From the NCBI GenBank assembly GCA_937876715.1, contig CALEGA010000027.1, positions 1-22,298 of the forward strand: a stretch of DNA of 22,298 bases. The letters are read 5' to 3'. This document shows positions 1-6,614 of the stretch, one piece after another (the first letter of the stretch is position 1; every line of letters starts with the position of its first letter). This DNA is from an uncultured Candidatus Saccharibacteria bacterium. Its GTDB lineage: Bacteria > Patescibacteriota > Saccharimonadia > Saccharimonadales > Saccharimonadaceae. The position numbers were made by a program, and so were the translations under genes. A model generated the notes under the pieces. That model searched no databases. It was not told the origin of the DNA and saw nothing but the letters and a program-made list of their open reading frames with translations.

Positions 1-15
1 TAAATAGTAAGGTGC

Positions 16-62
16 GCCAACTTCTCCCCAAGTTGGCTAAAGTATATAAAAGCCTCTTGAGG
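16..62 (-). other. Two small hairpins in the leader of an off-window transcript
   Basis: Downstream of the leftward promoter there are two inverted repeats. One is CCTC-AA-GAGG at 62..53. The other has an 8-bp stem, GCCAACTT/AAGTTGGC (37..30 and 23..16), around the loop GGGGAG. The loop resembles a Shine-Dalgarno sequence. Neither hairpin is followed by a U-tract on the minus strand, so they look like leader structure rather than terminators. The rest of 1-122 holds no gene that I can see. Confidence 0.4.
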
Positions 63-76
63 TGAGGGTAACTAGT

Positions 77-105
77 ATTTTACCACTTTAGGAGTAATAA
101 GTCAA
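77..105 (-). promoter_or_regulatory. Leftward sigma70-type promoter for a gene beyond the left edge
   Basis: Read on the minus strand, TTGACT (105..100) is followed by an exact 17-bp spacer and TAAAAT (82..77). This is close to the housekeeping consensus, and the predicted start is near 70. It lies just downstream of the nrdG stop and points out of the window, so it should drive the next leftward gene or RNA. The call rests on the match to consensus only. Confidence 0.6.
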
Positions 106-122
106 CCGTAAGCGTAATGAAT

Positions 123-614
123 TTACTCGGTTTGCAAGATTTTGCCGGTGCCGGGTTCTAGGTGGAGCAATCTTTGGTTTTTACTGCCGCGGAATTTAAG
201 GGATAAGTCGCGCTGCTCGAGGATGAAGGGGCCGTCAATGAGAGCGTCGAGATTGGTCAAAAGTTCCCATTGCTTGCCACCCTTTTTCTGAATGGCTTCG
301 TAGGTGTAGCCGGAGAAGGACCAGACGTTCCAGCCGAGTTCGTGGCGGCAGAAGTCGGCGATTTCTTTGCAAGCTTCGGGCTGAAGGAAAGGTTCGCCGC
401 CGCAGAACGTAATGCCGGCTTGACCTTTGAACTCTTTGAGGCGATTTTTAATCTCCTCGACGTCAACTTCAAAGCCGCCGTCCAAGTCCCACGTTTCGGG
501 ATTTTGGCAGCCCTTACAGTGGGTGAGGCAGCCTTGTGTCCAGAGGACCGCCCGTAAGCCGTAGCCGTTGACGATGCTGTCTCTTTCGAGCGGGCCGCTG
601 AGACGAATTTTCAT
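123..614 (-). CDS. nrdG: Anaerobic ribonucleoside-triphosphate reductase activating protein (radical SAM)
   Basis: This 163-residue protein has the length and sequence of NrdG. The radical-SAM cluster motif CX3CX2C is visible at C29, C33 and C36, within QGCLTHCKGCQNPETW, which is typical of the family. NrdG binds a 4Fe-4S cluster and S-adenosylmethionine and generates the glycyl radical on NrdD. It starts 2 nt after the nrdD stop, with the Shine-Dalgarno sequence GGAAAGGA inside the end of nrdD, so the two are one translationally linked operon under the NrdR-type promoter near 3073-3101. No intrinsic terminator is visible after its stop. Identification is firm. Confidence 0.96.
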   Translation of the reverse strand: MKIRLSGPLERDSIVNGYGLRAVLWTQGCLTHCKGCQNPETWDLDGGFEVDVEEIKNRLKEFKGQAGITFCGGEPFLQPEACKEIADFCRHELGWNVWSFSGYTYEAIQKKGGKQWELLTNLDALIDGPFILEQRDLSLKFRGSKNQRLLHLEPGTGKILQTE

Positions 615-616
615 AG

Positions 617-2989
617 TTATTCCTTTCCGAGTGCTTTTTCGGCGTAAAGTTTTTCGACTTCGCGCTTGTCTTTTTCCTCTACATTATACACCCCATCAAC
701 GTTGGACGGAACACAATCGCAGGTGACATTGTGTTTGACGCGGTCGCGCTCTTCGGCTTTTTTGCCGTCATTCCAGCGGTCGAGCGTGCCGACGAGGTAG
801 CCGGTGATTCTTCTGAGGCGTTCAAAAGGCATATCGCCCTCTTCGCGACCACAGGATGGGCAGGTGTGACCAGAGATGATGCCGGAGAAGCCACAGACGG
901 GGTCGCGGTCAACGGGATGGTTGACGGAGCCGTAGCCGATGCCGCAATCGTGCATTTTGCGGATTACTGCCTCGAAAGCGTCGATGTTTTGGGACGGGTC
1001 GCCGTCGAGCTCAATGTAGGAGATGTGACCGGCGTTGCAGAGGGCGTGGTACGGCGCTTCGATTTCGATTTTCTCGAACGCGGAGATGGGATAGTAAACT
1101 GGGACGTGGAAAGAGTTGGTGTAGTAGTCGCGGTCGGTGACGCCTGGGATTTCGCCGTACTCCTTGCGGTCGATGCGGGTGAAGCGACCGGCGAGACCCT
1201 CGGCGGGAGTGGCAAGGAGGGAGTAGTTCAAGTGGTGCTTCTTGGAAAATTCGTCACATTTTTCGCGCATATGGGAGATTATGTCGAGACCGAGTTCGCG
1301 AGCGTCGGCGTCTTCGCCGTGGTGTTTGCCGGTCATAGCGACGAGGGTTTCGGCGAGACCAATGAAGCCGATCGAAAGAGTGCCGTGTTTAATGACGTCG
1401 CGGAGCGTGTCGTTCGGGCCGAGTTTTTCGGAGCCGAACCAGTTGCCTTGACCCATCAAGAACGGGAAGTTGCGGACGTGTTGGTTGGCTTGGAATTCGA
1501 AGCGTTCGTAAAGTTCGCCCTCACAGAGTTCCATCACGCGGTCGAGGTCGGCAAAGAATGCGGTCCAATCGGCTTCTTCGCGCTCGCCGGTGGCGATGCC
1601 GTGTTTGATGCCGAGGCGGACGAGGTTGACAGTGGTAAAGCTGAGGTTGCCACGACCGGTGACGATGCCGTCGGATTCAGGGAAAATGGAGGCGAAAACG
1701 CGAGTGCGGCAGCCCATGGTGGCGATTTCGGTGCGATAGTCACCTGGTTTGTAGTACTTTAAGTTGTACGGTGCGTCGATGAAGCAGAAGTTCGGGAAGA
1801 GGCGCTTAGCGGAGACTTCCATCGAGCGTTTGAAGAGGTCGTAGTTGGGGTCTTCGGGATTGTAGTTGATTCCCTCTTTGACCTTGAAGATGGAAATTGG
1901 GAAGATGGGGGTTTCGCCCTTGCCGAGACCTTTGTCGGTGGCTTCGAGGAGCATCTTGGAGACGAGGCGACCGGCGGGAGAGGTGTCGGTGCCGAAGTTG
2001 ATGGACGTGAATGGCACTTGAGCGCCAGCGCGGGAGTGCATCGTGTTCAAGTTGTGGATGAAGCCTTCCATCGCTTGCTGGGTTTCGTGCTCGGTATCTT
2101 GGACGGAAGCCTTGATGACGGACTTTGGCACTTTGAGGCGAGCGAGTTTGTCGTCGTCGCCAAATTCAATGTAATCGCCGATTTGGACGTCAACTTTGTT
2201 CTTTTTGTCAACGAAAGCGTTGTATTTTTCGAGGTTGCGGCGGAGGCTCTTTCTAAAAGTCTTATCGACCCCTGGCGCCATAGCGTAGTCGAAGTGCGGA
2301 ATGGATTGACCGCCGTGTTGCTCGTTTTGGTTGGCTTGGAGGACGATGGCGGCGAGAGCGGCGTAAGAGCCGATGCTCTGTGGGGTGCGGAGATGACCGT
2401 GACCGGTGTTAAAGCCGTTTTTAAAGAGGCGGAGAACGTCGGTTTGGCAGCAAGTGAGGGTGCCGGTGGCATAGAAATCGAGGTCGTGAATATGGATGTC
2501 GCCGTTGTCGTGGGCATAGGCGTATTCGGGTTTCATCAGAGAGGTCTTGGCGAAGACTTTGGAGCCTTCGGCGCCGAATTGGAGCATTTTGCCCATTGCG
2601 GAGTTGCCATCAACGTTGGCGTTGCCGCGCTTGACGTCGGAGTCTTCGGAGGCGTCGGCAATGGCAATGGTGCGATAGATATTCATAAGGTCGGATTTGC
2701 TGATGCGGATGTCGGAGCGGTGGTGGCGGTAGTCGGCGTAGGCGCGAGCAGTGCGCTTAAAACCGGCGTCTTTGAGAGTCTTTTCGACGGCGTCTTGGAC
2801 CTGTTCGACGGAGGGGATGCGGGATTTAATGACGTCTTTTGAGGTGGTTTCGAACTCGACGGCGAGTTCTTTGGCGCGCTCGCGGTCAAATTCGCCGGTC
2901 GCTTCGCCAGCTTTAGCAATGGCGTCTTCGATTTTTTTGAGTTTAAAATCGACGATTTTACCGTCGCGCTTGATGATTTTTTTGAACAT
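617..2989 (-). CDS. nrdD: Anaerobic (class III) ribonucleoside-triphosphate reductase
   Basis: This 790-residue enzyme reduces ribonucleotides to deoxyribonucleotides by glycyl-radical chemistry. An N-terminal ATP-cone (about residues 1-95, starting MFKKIIKRDGKIVDF) senses ATP/dATP. The catalytic barrel carries the HDLDFY and CCQ (C180, C181) motifs. Near the C-terminus RRITGYL places the glycyl radical at about G730. The start at 2989 is chosen because AAGGAGGT lies 11 nt upstream; an in-frame ATG at 3052 would add 21 basic, unconserved residues and overlap the promoter leader. One oddity: the zinc ribbon before the radical loop has C699, C710 and C713, but Asp696 sits where family members I recall have the first Cys; two further Cys lie at about 757 and 759. 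NrdG follows directly. Confidence 0.97.
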   Translation of the reverse strand: MFKKIIKRDGKIVDFKLKKIEDAIAKAGEATGEFDRERAKELAVEFETTSKDVIKSRIPSVEQVQDAVEKTLKDAGFKRTARAYADYRHHRSDIRISKSDLMNIYRTIAIADASEDSDVKRGNANVDGNSAMGKMLQFGAEGSKVFAKTSLMKPEYAYAHDNGDIHIHDLDFYATGTLTCCQTDVLRLFKNGFNTGHGHLRTPQSIGSYAALAAIVLQANQNEQHGGQSIPHFDYAMAPGVDKTFRKSLRRNLEKYNAFVDKKNKVDVQIGDYIEFGDDDKLARLKVPKSVIKASVQDTEHETQQAMEGFIHNLNTMHSRAGAQVPFTSINFGTDTSPAGRLVSKMLLEATDKGLGKGETPIFPISIFKVKEGINYNPEDPNYDLFKRSMEVSAKRLFPNFCFIDAPYNLKYYKPGDYRTEIATMGCRTRVFASIFPESDGIVTGRGNLSFTTVNLVRLGIKHGIATGEREEADWTAFFADLDRVMELCEGELYERFEFQANQHVRNFPFLMGQGNWFGSEKLGPNDTLRDVIKHGTLSIGFIGLAETLVAMTGKHHGEDADARELGLDIISHMREKCDEFSKKHHLNYSLLATPAEGLAGRFTRIDRKEYGEIPGVTDRDYYTNSFHVPVYYPISAFEKIEIEAPYHALCNAGHISYIELDGDPSQNIDAFEAVIRKMHDCGIGYGSVNHPVDRDPVCGFSGIISGHTCPSCGREEGDMPFERLRRITGYLVGTLDRWNDGKKAEERDRVKHNVTCDCVPSNVDGVYNVEEKDKREVEKLYAEKALGKE

Positions 2990-3000
2990 AAAAATTATTG

Positions 3001-3008
3001 ACCTCCTT
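3001..3008 (-). promoter_or_regulatory. Shine-Dalgarno site that fixes the nrdD start
   Basis: AAGGAGGT on the minus strand is a near-perfect anti-16S match, 11 nt before the ATG at 2989. It lies downstream of the alternative ATG at 3052, so it argues for the shorter NrdD protein. Confidence 0.8.
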
Positions 3009-3048
3009 GGTTTTCTTCTTCGATGGTTTTGTTTTTGGATTTTGCTAG

Positions 3049-3064
3049 ACACTACATCTAGCGT
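3049..3064 (-). promoter_or_regulatory. NrdR-box-like operator 1
   Basis: On the plus strand this 16-mer reads acactacatctagcgt. It is an imperfect palindrome that fits the NrdR box pattern (acaCwAtATaTwGtgt-like). It falls just downstream of the predicted transcription start of nrdDG and pairs with a second box exactly 32 bp away. Paired boxes about three helical turns apart are the usual NrdR arrangement. Confidence 0.75.
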
Positions 3065-3072
3065 CTGTGACT

Positions 3073-3101
3073 ATTTTAAGACACTATATATAGCGTGTCA
3101 A
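3073..3101 (-). promoter_or_regulatory. nrdDG promoter
   Basis: On the minus strand a perfect -35 TTGACA (3101..3096) is followed by a 17-bp spacer and TAAAAT (3078..3073). The predicted start is near 3066, which gives a leader of about 77 nt with a strong Shine-Dalgarno site. Such a strong core promoter covered by two NrdR-like boxes implies tight repression. Confidence 0.8.
3081..3096 (-). promoter_or_regulatory. NrdR-box-like operator 2
   Basis: On the plus strand this 16-mer reads acactatatatagcgt, closer to consensus than box 1. It occupies almost exactly the spacer between the -35 and -10 hexamers of the nrdDG promoter, so a bound NrdR would block RNA polymerase. No nrdR gene is in the window. 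Confidence 0.8.
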
Positions 3102-3160
3102 TGGGTTTATGTTAATGTTCCAGAGGTAATGCGTAAAAATTACAACAGTAAAAAATACTT

Positions 3161-3991
3161 TTATTGGCGACCGGTGGCAGGAGCCTTGGGGATGATGATG
3201 CTTGGGATTTCTGGGGTGGTTTCTGGTTCGGTCGGGGTGGTAGGCTCTTCCGGAGTCGTAGGTTCTTCTGGAGTTGACTCTAGTTCTTCGCCGATGACGG
3301 CAACGCGAGTGGTCTTGAGATATTTGACTTCGTTGCGGTTTTCGGGATTTTTGTCGATGTGGACGTAACCGGTGTCGTTTTCGATTGAGTTGGCGGTGGA
3401 AGCCGTGCTGGCGGTACGAAGTTGGGTGGTGAGGTTAACAAATTTTTTGCCAGCGGGGAGATAACCGTCGATAATGCGTTGTGCTTCGGCGATAGTGACG
3501 CTGTATGGCGTGATTAAACAAACGGGGGAGGGGGACTCGGCGCTGTAGGTGGTCGTGACGGTGGCTTCGAAAGTGCCGGAGTTGATAGTGACTCTGGTGT
3601 CGGGAATGTATTCGCCGTCGCGGTATTGAATCCAGACGACGCAGTTGGGAGAGGTGTAGTGACCGCCGTCGATGGTGAGAGAGCCGCTTCTGATGATGAA
3701 CGGAGTGCCGGTGCGGATGAAAGTGAGGTCGAGATCTTTGAGAATCCAATCGCCGGTGACGTAAATGTAGCGGATGAGGGTAGCGGCAGTTTGCGTGCTG
3801 GTATAGGCGTCGCAGGTGCCGGAATCATCGAGCCAATCACCGTTTGCCATAACGGCTTGACAAAGGCTGAGAAAATTGTCGATAACGAGGGGAGCGGTGC
3901 CGTTGGCGTTGACGGTTTGATTAGAGGTGACCGGTACGCTGGCAGTGGCGAGAGCGAGCGCAAAAACACCGGTGAACAAGTTTTTTAACAT
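3161..3991 (-). CDS. Secreted surface protein with a PKAPATG C-terminal tag
   Basis: I do not recognise this 276-residue protein as a named family. Residues 1-29 look like a Sec signal peptide (MLKNLFTGVFALALATAS, then a polar cleavage region). Residues about 75-150 are rich in short beta-strands with turns such as GSLTIDGG and VTINSGTFEA, which suggests a small parallel beta-helix. Residues 238-263 form a Thr/Pro/Glu linker of TPEEP-type repeats. The protein then ends SIIIPKAPATGRQ-stop, nearly the same ending as the cutinase-VWA protein upstream in the cluster. The C-terminus lacks the hydrophobic segment and basic tail of a classical sortase signal. The gene has its own promoter directly after the ATPase stop, and AGGG precedes the ATG. 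Role inferred: exported, possibly cell-wall or surface attached. Confidence 0.75.
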   Translation of the reverse strand: MLKNLFTGVFALALATASVPVTSNQTVNANGTAPLVIDNFLSLCQAVMANGDWLDDSGTCDAYTSTQTAATLIRYIYVTGDWILKDLDLTFIRTGTPFIIRSGSLTIDGGHYTSPNCVVWIQYRDGEYIPDTRVTINSGTFEATVTTTYSAESPSPVCLITPYSVTIAEAQRIIDGYLPAGKKFVNLTTQLRTASTASTANSIENDTGYVHIDKNPENRNEVKYLKTTRVAVIGEELESTPEEPTTPEEPTTPTEPETTPEIPSIIIPKAPATGRQ

Positions 3992-4020
3992 AAAAATCCC
4001 TGTTAAATAGTATTACCACT

Positions 4021-4049
4021 ATTATATCACAGATTTTACTTTTTTGCAA
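4021..4049 (-). promoter_or_regulatory. Promoter of the PKAPATG secreted protein
   Basis: On the minus strand, TTGCAA (4049..4044), a 17-bp spacer and a perfect TATAAT (4026..4021) lie immediately after the P-type ATPase stop. The predicted start is near 4014, about 23 nt before the ATG at 3991, so the gene can be expressed independently of the ATPase operon. Confidence 0.7.
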
Positions 4050-4064
4050 GTATATGTGGTCGTG

Positions 4065-6614
4065 CTAGTGGTTGGCGGCGCGCTCGGATTTGTATTTGGA
4101 GAGTTTTTTGTGTAGCTCGGTGACGATGATGGGGACGGCGAAGGCGACGAGGGCGACCATAGCGAGGGCGAGCGGGCTGACAGGAACGGTTTTGGCGAAG
4201 ATGGAGAGCGGACCGAAGAGGACGAGTGCCTGGAGAGTGACGGCGAGGATGAGAGCGAGGATGAAGAGGGTGTTTTTAACCTTGAGGCGTTTAAAGACGG
4301 ATTCGTAGGTGCCACGGACGCAGAAGGCGTTCGACCATTGGATGACGACCATCGCAGTAAAGGCGAGAGTGTTTGCTTCGTCGTGGGAGACGTGGTTGAG
4401 AGCGAGGTAGTAAGTGCCGAGGGCGACCGCCGCCATAGAGACAGAGCTGATAATCATACGGTGGACGAGGACTCTGGAGAGGATAGGTGCGTCTTTGGGT
4501 TCAGGTTTTTGGGACATAAAGGCGTGTTCGGGCGGTTCGAGACCAATAGGAATGACCATAAGGGAGTCGGTAACCATATTGATCCAGAGGATTTGAATCG
4601 GGAGGAGAAGTTGAGAACCGGAGATGAAGAGAGCGCCGAGGGTGGCGAGGACTTCGCCGGCGTTGGTGGCGAGGAGGTAGATGAGCATACGGCGGATGTT
4701 GGCGAGAATGACACGACCCTCTTTCATAGCGGAGATGATGTTGGCGAAGTTGTTGTCGAGGAGGACGATGTCGCCGGCGTCTTGGACAATGGAGGGTGAG
4801 TTGCCCATAGCGATACCGACGTGGGCGTTGGTGAGGGCAGGGACGTCGTTGACGCCGTCGCCGGTCATAGCGACGACTTCGGTTTTTTTGATGGCGTTTA
4901 AGATGCGGAACTTGTCTTCGGGCGTGACGCGAGCGAAGATGCTAGCGTTCTTGACGCGGTCTTCAAGGTCGGAGTCGGGGAGGTCGCCGAGTTTGGAGCA
5001 ATCGAGTACTTCGGCGAAGTCGGTGCAAAGTCCGAGTTCGCGACCGATGGCGAAAGCGGTTTGGGCGTGGTCGCCGGTGACCATTTTAACTTTGACACCG
5101 GCGGTGGCGGCGGCTTCAACTGCCTCGACAACGCCCTCGCGGACAGTGTCGGCGATGGCAATTAAGCCCTCAAACTTGAAAATGTCGTTTTTGGTGAGCT
5201 TGTTGAGCTCGTTGATTTCGCGGTCGATTTTAGTGGAGGCGAGAGCGATGACTTTGTAGCCTTGGTTGGAGAACTTTTCGAGACGAGTCTCGGCGGCGTC
5301 GCGGTCTTTTTTAGTCATTTTGGTACATTTGGCGAAGATGGTTTCTGGCGCACCTTTGATGACGAGGCTGAGTTTGCCGCGTTTGTCTTCGAAAAGATTG
5401 CCAGAGGTTTTTAGATCTTGGTCAAATGCGTAGGTTTTAAGTGGCTTAAGGTCGGCGAGGTAAGGCGCTTCGTTTTTAACGTATTGCCAAATTGCGAGGT
5501 CGAGTGGGTCGGTGGCGGAGTCGGTAGGAATGGCGGTGCCGGCGATGGTTTTGAGAAAATCCTCGTTGTTCTTAAGCGTCTTTTTGTCTTCTGGGCTCCA
5601 AGCGTCTTTGATGGCGAGTTTGTTTTCTGTCAGGGTGCCGGTTTTGTCGGAGGCGATGGTGGTGACAATGCCGATAGATTGAATGGCGCGGAGTTCTTTA
5701 ATCAGTGCCTTTTTCTTGGCGAGGCGGACGGCGCCGATGGCAAGAATAATGGCGGTGACGATTGGTAGGTCTTCCGGTACGGCGGAGACAATCATAGCGA
5801 GCGTAAATTCAATGGCATTGTAGAATGGGATGCCATCGACAAGCTGAACGATGAGGACGATGGCGGCGAGAGCAAGGATGACGGCGGCGATTTTGACGAC
5901 GAGTTTGTTGATTTTTTCTTGAATCGGCGAGGTGCTAGTGGCGCCAGAAGCGAGAGAGGCGATTTTGCCGTATTCGGTGTCGTTCCCCGTTGCGGTGACG
6001 ACAAATTTGGAGGCGCCGGTGATGACAAAGGAACCGGCGAAGACCATATTGCGTTGTTCGTAAACTTTTTTCTTGCCGGAGATTGCCTTGGCGTCTTTGG
6101 CGATTGCCTCGGATTCGCCGGTGAGCATCGATTCGTTAGTAAGGAGTCCGGATTCGCTGATGATTCTGCCGTCGGCAGGGATGCGGTCGCCCTCGTGGAG
6201 GACGACAACGTCGCCCGGGACGAGTTCACTGCTGTCGAGTTCGACTTCGGTGCCGTTGCGAATTGCCGTGATTTTTTGAACCGTTTTTTCTTTGAGCGAG
6301 TTAAGAACACGTTCGGTGGAGAAGCGTTGAATGTAAAAGACGGCGACGTCGAGGATAATGTCGAGGGCAATGACGGCGACTTCGGTCCACGATTGCTGAA
6401 TGATAGAGAGGACGAGGGCGATGACGAGGATAATCATAAAGAGGTCGGCGAAAGGCTCAAGTAGTTTCTGCCAGAGCGGGGTGGTTTTGATGTCGAGGGT
6501 GTTTTCGCCGTACTTGGCGCGGCGCTTTTTGACTTCTTTGGTGGTTAAGCCGGTTTCTGCGTCGGTGCGTTGGTCGATTAAACTGTCTTTGACGGAGTGA
6601 TTATAATAGAGCAT
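4065..6614 (-). CDS. Ca2+-transporting P-type ATPase (P2A/SERCA-like)
   Basis: This 849-residue ATP-driven cation pump has all core P-type motifs: TGES (165-168, actuator), DKTGT with phosphorylated D323, KGAPE (420-424, nucleotide binding), TGDH (513-516) and TGDGVND (584-590). The M4, M5 and M6 residues match the Ca2+ ligands of SERCA: E281 in PEDLP, N651 and E654 in NAGE, and N679, T682 and D683 in WINMVTDS. Calcium export or homeostasis is therefore the best guess. PEDLP instead of the usual PEGLP is a small deviation. The start codon overlaps the stop of P2 (TAATG) and there is no Shine-Dalgarno sequence, so translation is probably coupled to P2. Ion specificity is inferred from these residues only. 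Confidence 0.92.
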   Translation of the reverse strand: MLYYNHSVKDSLIDQRTDAETGLTTKEVKKRRAKYGENTLDIKTTPLWQKLLEPFADLFMIILVIALVLSIIQQSWTEVAVIALDIILDVAVFYIQRFSTERVLNSLKEKTVQKITAIRNGTEVELDSSELVPGDVVVLHEGDRIPADGRIISESGLLTNESMLTGESEAIAKDAKAISGKKKVYEQRNMVFAGSFVITGASKFVVTATGNDTEYGKIASLASGATSTSPIQEKINKLVVKIAAVILALAAIVLIVQLVDGIPFYNAIEFTLAMIVSAVPEDLPIVTAIILAIGAVRLAKKKALIKELRAIQSIGIVTTIASDKTGTLTENKLAIKDAWSPEDKKTLKNNEDFLKTIAGTAIPTDSATDPLDLAIWQYVKNEAPYLADLKPLKTYAFDQDLKTSGNLFEDKRGKLSLVIKGAPETIFAKCTKMTKKDRDAAETRLEKFSNQGYKVIALASTKIDREINELNKLTKNDIFKFEGLIAIADTVREGVVEAVEAAATAGVKVKMVTGDHAQTAFAIGRELGLCTDFAEVLDCSKLGDLPDSDLEDRVKNASIFARVTPEDKFRILNAIKKTEVVAMTGDGVNDVPALTNAHVGIAMGNSPSIVQDAGDIVLLDNNFANIISAMKEGRVILANIRRMLIYLLATNAGEVLATLGALFISGSQLLLPIQILWINMVTDSLMVIPIGLEPPEHAFMSQKPEPKDAPILSRVLVHRMIISSVSMAAVALGTYYLALNHVSHDEANTLAFTAMVVIQWSNAFCVRGTYESVFKRLKVKNTLFILALILAVTLQALVLFGPLSIFAKTVPVSPLALAMVALVAFAVPIIVTELHKKLSKYKSERAANH

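Noticed and set aside
731..1762. Long rightward open frame (343 codons) opposite nrdD
   Set aside because: It lies wholly antisense to the conserved nrdD gene, has low-complexity Val/Ala/Gly-rich content and no initiation signal. It arises from codon bias on the other strand.
2018..2842. Second long rightward open frame (274 codons) opposite nrdD
   Set aside because: Same reason: antisense to the ATP-cone and N-terminal catalytic coding region, with a repetitive Val/Gly-rich composition.
2990..3052. Longer NrdD start at 3052
   Set aside because: The extra 21 residues are basic and not family-like, the strong Shine-Dalgarno sequence lies inside the extension, and box 1 of the operator lies right next to it.
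3161..3190. Classical LPXTG sortase signal in the tagged proteins
   Set aside because: Neither protein has the hydrophobic helix and basic tail after the TG, and other frames downstream do not supply one.
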